Source of the DNA: Roseivivax marinus
Lineage (GTDB): Bacteria > Pseudomonadota > Alphaproteobacteria > Rhodobacterales > Rhodobacteraceae
Length of the DNA stretch: 64,000 nucleotides
Direction: 5' to 3'
NCBI RefSeq assembly: GCF_900109705.1
Contig: NZ_FOAI01000010.1
Location: forward strand, 62,001-126,000
The notes below the pieces were generated by a model. The model was not told where the DNA came from. It saw only the letters and a list, made by a program, of their open reading frames with translations, and made no database searches. Below, in pieces: positions 63,787 through 64,000 of this stretch (positions are counted from its first letter, which is position 1; each line of letters begins with the position of its first letter). A program made the position numbers and the translations under genes.

Positions 63787-64000
63787 ATGACGTACAACGA
63801 CTTTCTATCCTTCGAGACCGGACAGGCCTCGGATGTCGGTCTGCGCCGAGAGGTGAACGAGGACGGTTTCCTGTCGAGCCCCGAAAGCGGGCTCTGGCTG
63901 GTGGCCGACGGTATGGGCGGGCACGCGGCCGGCGACTTCGCCAGCCAGACAATCGTCCGAGAACTCGTGTCGATCGGGCGCCCCGGCAGCTCGGACGACC
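63787..64000 (+). CDS. PP2C-family protein phosphatase (partial, N terminus)
   Basis: The first 71 residues of a metal-dependent Ser/Thr phosphatase, cut by the right edge. The first PP2C motif is VGLRREVNEDGFL (about 17-29) and the second LVADGMGGHAAGDFAS (about 39-54), with the acidic residues that bind Mn2+. GGAGG lies upstream of the ATG. Proteins starting like this act in signalling, some with type VI secretion; the genes to the right would decide. Confidence 0.88.
   Translation, partial: MTYNDFLSFETGQASDVGLRREVNEDGFLSSPESGLWLVADGMGGHAAGDFASQTIVRELVSIGRPGSSDD

Noticed and set aside
60615-63797. A 1060-residue minus-strand frame opposite the autotransporter
   Set aside because: Arises from the repetitive, codon-biased passenger. 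No start signal or domain.

Overview
The window is chromosomal DNA from a GC-rich alphaproteobacterium, most likely Rhodobacterales (Roseobacter group). The evidence is the layout: ccoNOQP followed by ccoGHIS, next to hemN and an FnrL-type regulator with FNR boxes; glcDEF; two TRAP transporters; creatinase; and the hemP / imelysin / di-heme cytochrome set. I saw no rRNA or tRNA genes, insertion sequences, phage genes or CRISPR. Long reading frames opposite genes are common here because of the high GC content and were left out.

Layout. 1-1569 (-): KtrB (cut by the window edge) and KtrA potassium uptake. 1762-4733 (+): TRAP operon 1. 4895-5350 (+): a secreted protein of unknown function. 5357-15164 (-): a THUMP methyltransferase and an AI-2E-type permease; a periplasmic iron/heme set (DUF1513, second imelysin, di-heme oxidoreductase, bacterioferritin with its ferredoxin, first imelysin, HemP and a 49-residue ORF); and creatinase. 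15583-18265 (+): succinate-semialdehyde dehydrogenase and a DUF3616 protein. 18522-20728 (-): Hsp20 under a sigma-32-like promoter and a ROSE-like RNA thermometer, then tandem secreted trypsin-like proteases. 20820-25142 (-): glycolate oxidase glcD, glcE, a small ORF, glcF. 25387-26965 (+): HemJ-like and DUF599 membrane proteins and a small secreted protein. 26981-37362: hemN (-) and fnrL (+), divergent from one FNR box, then ccoNOQP and ccoGHIS, each with its own FNR box. 37508-44213 (+): dipeptide ABC transporter dppABCDF with an M24 peptidase gene between dppA and dppB. 44476-45483 (+): tryptophanyl-tRNA synthetase. 45635-53430 (-): a beta-oxidation cluster with the gene content of the dicarboxylate-degrading pim operon. 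53594-57375 (-): TRAP operon 2 with an IclR-type regulator. 57657-63374 (+): a 1905-residue autotransporter. 63787-64000 (+): start of a PP2C-type phosphatase.

How the parts work together. The central block is a low-oxygen respiration unit: FnrL senses oxygen, and FNR sites lie before hemN, fnrL, ccoN and ccoG, so anaerobic heme synthesis, the cbb3 oxidase and its copper/heme maturation genes are probably switched on together. The iron block combines storage (Bfr/Bfd) with a periplasmic four-protein module of unknown mechanism. Much of the rest is uptake and breakdown of small organic molecules: organic acids through TRAP, peptides through Dpp plus an M24 peptidase, glycolate, creatine, and acyl or dicarboxylic acids through the pim-like cluster.

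The least explained items are the iron module, the coupled small ORFs before hemP and between glcE and glcF, the hsp20 thermosensor, two AT-rich palindromes before the pim-like cluster, and the repeat-built autotransporter.
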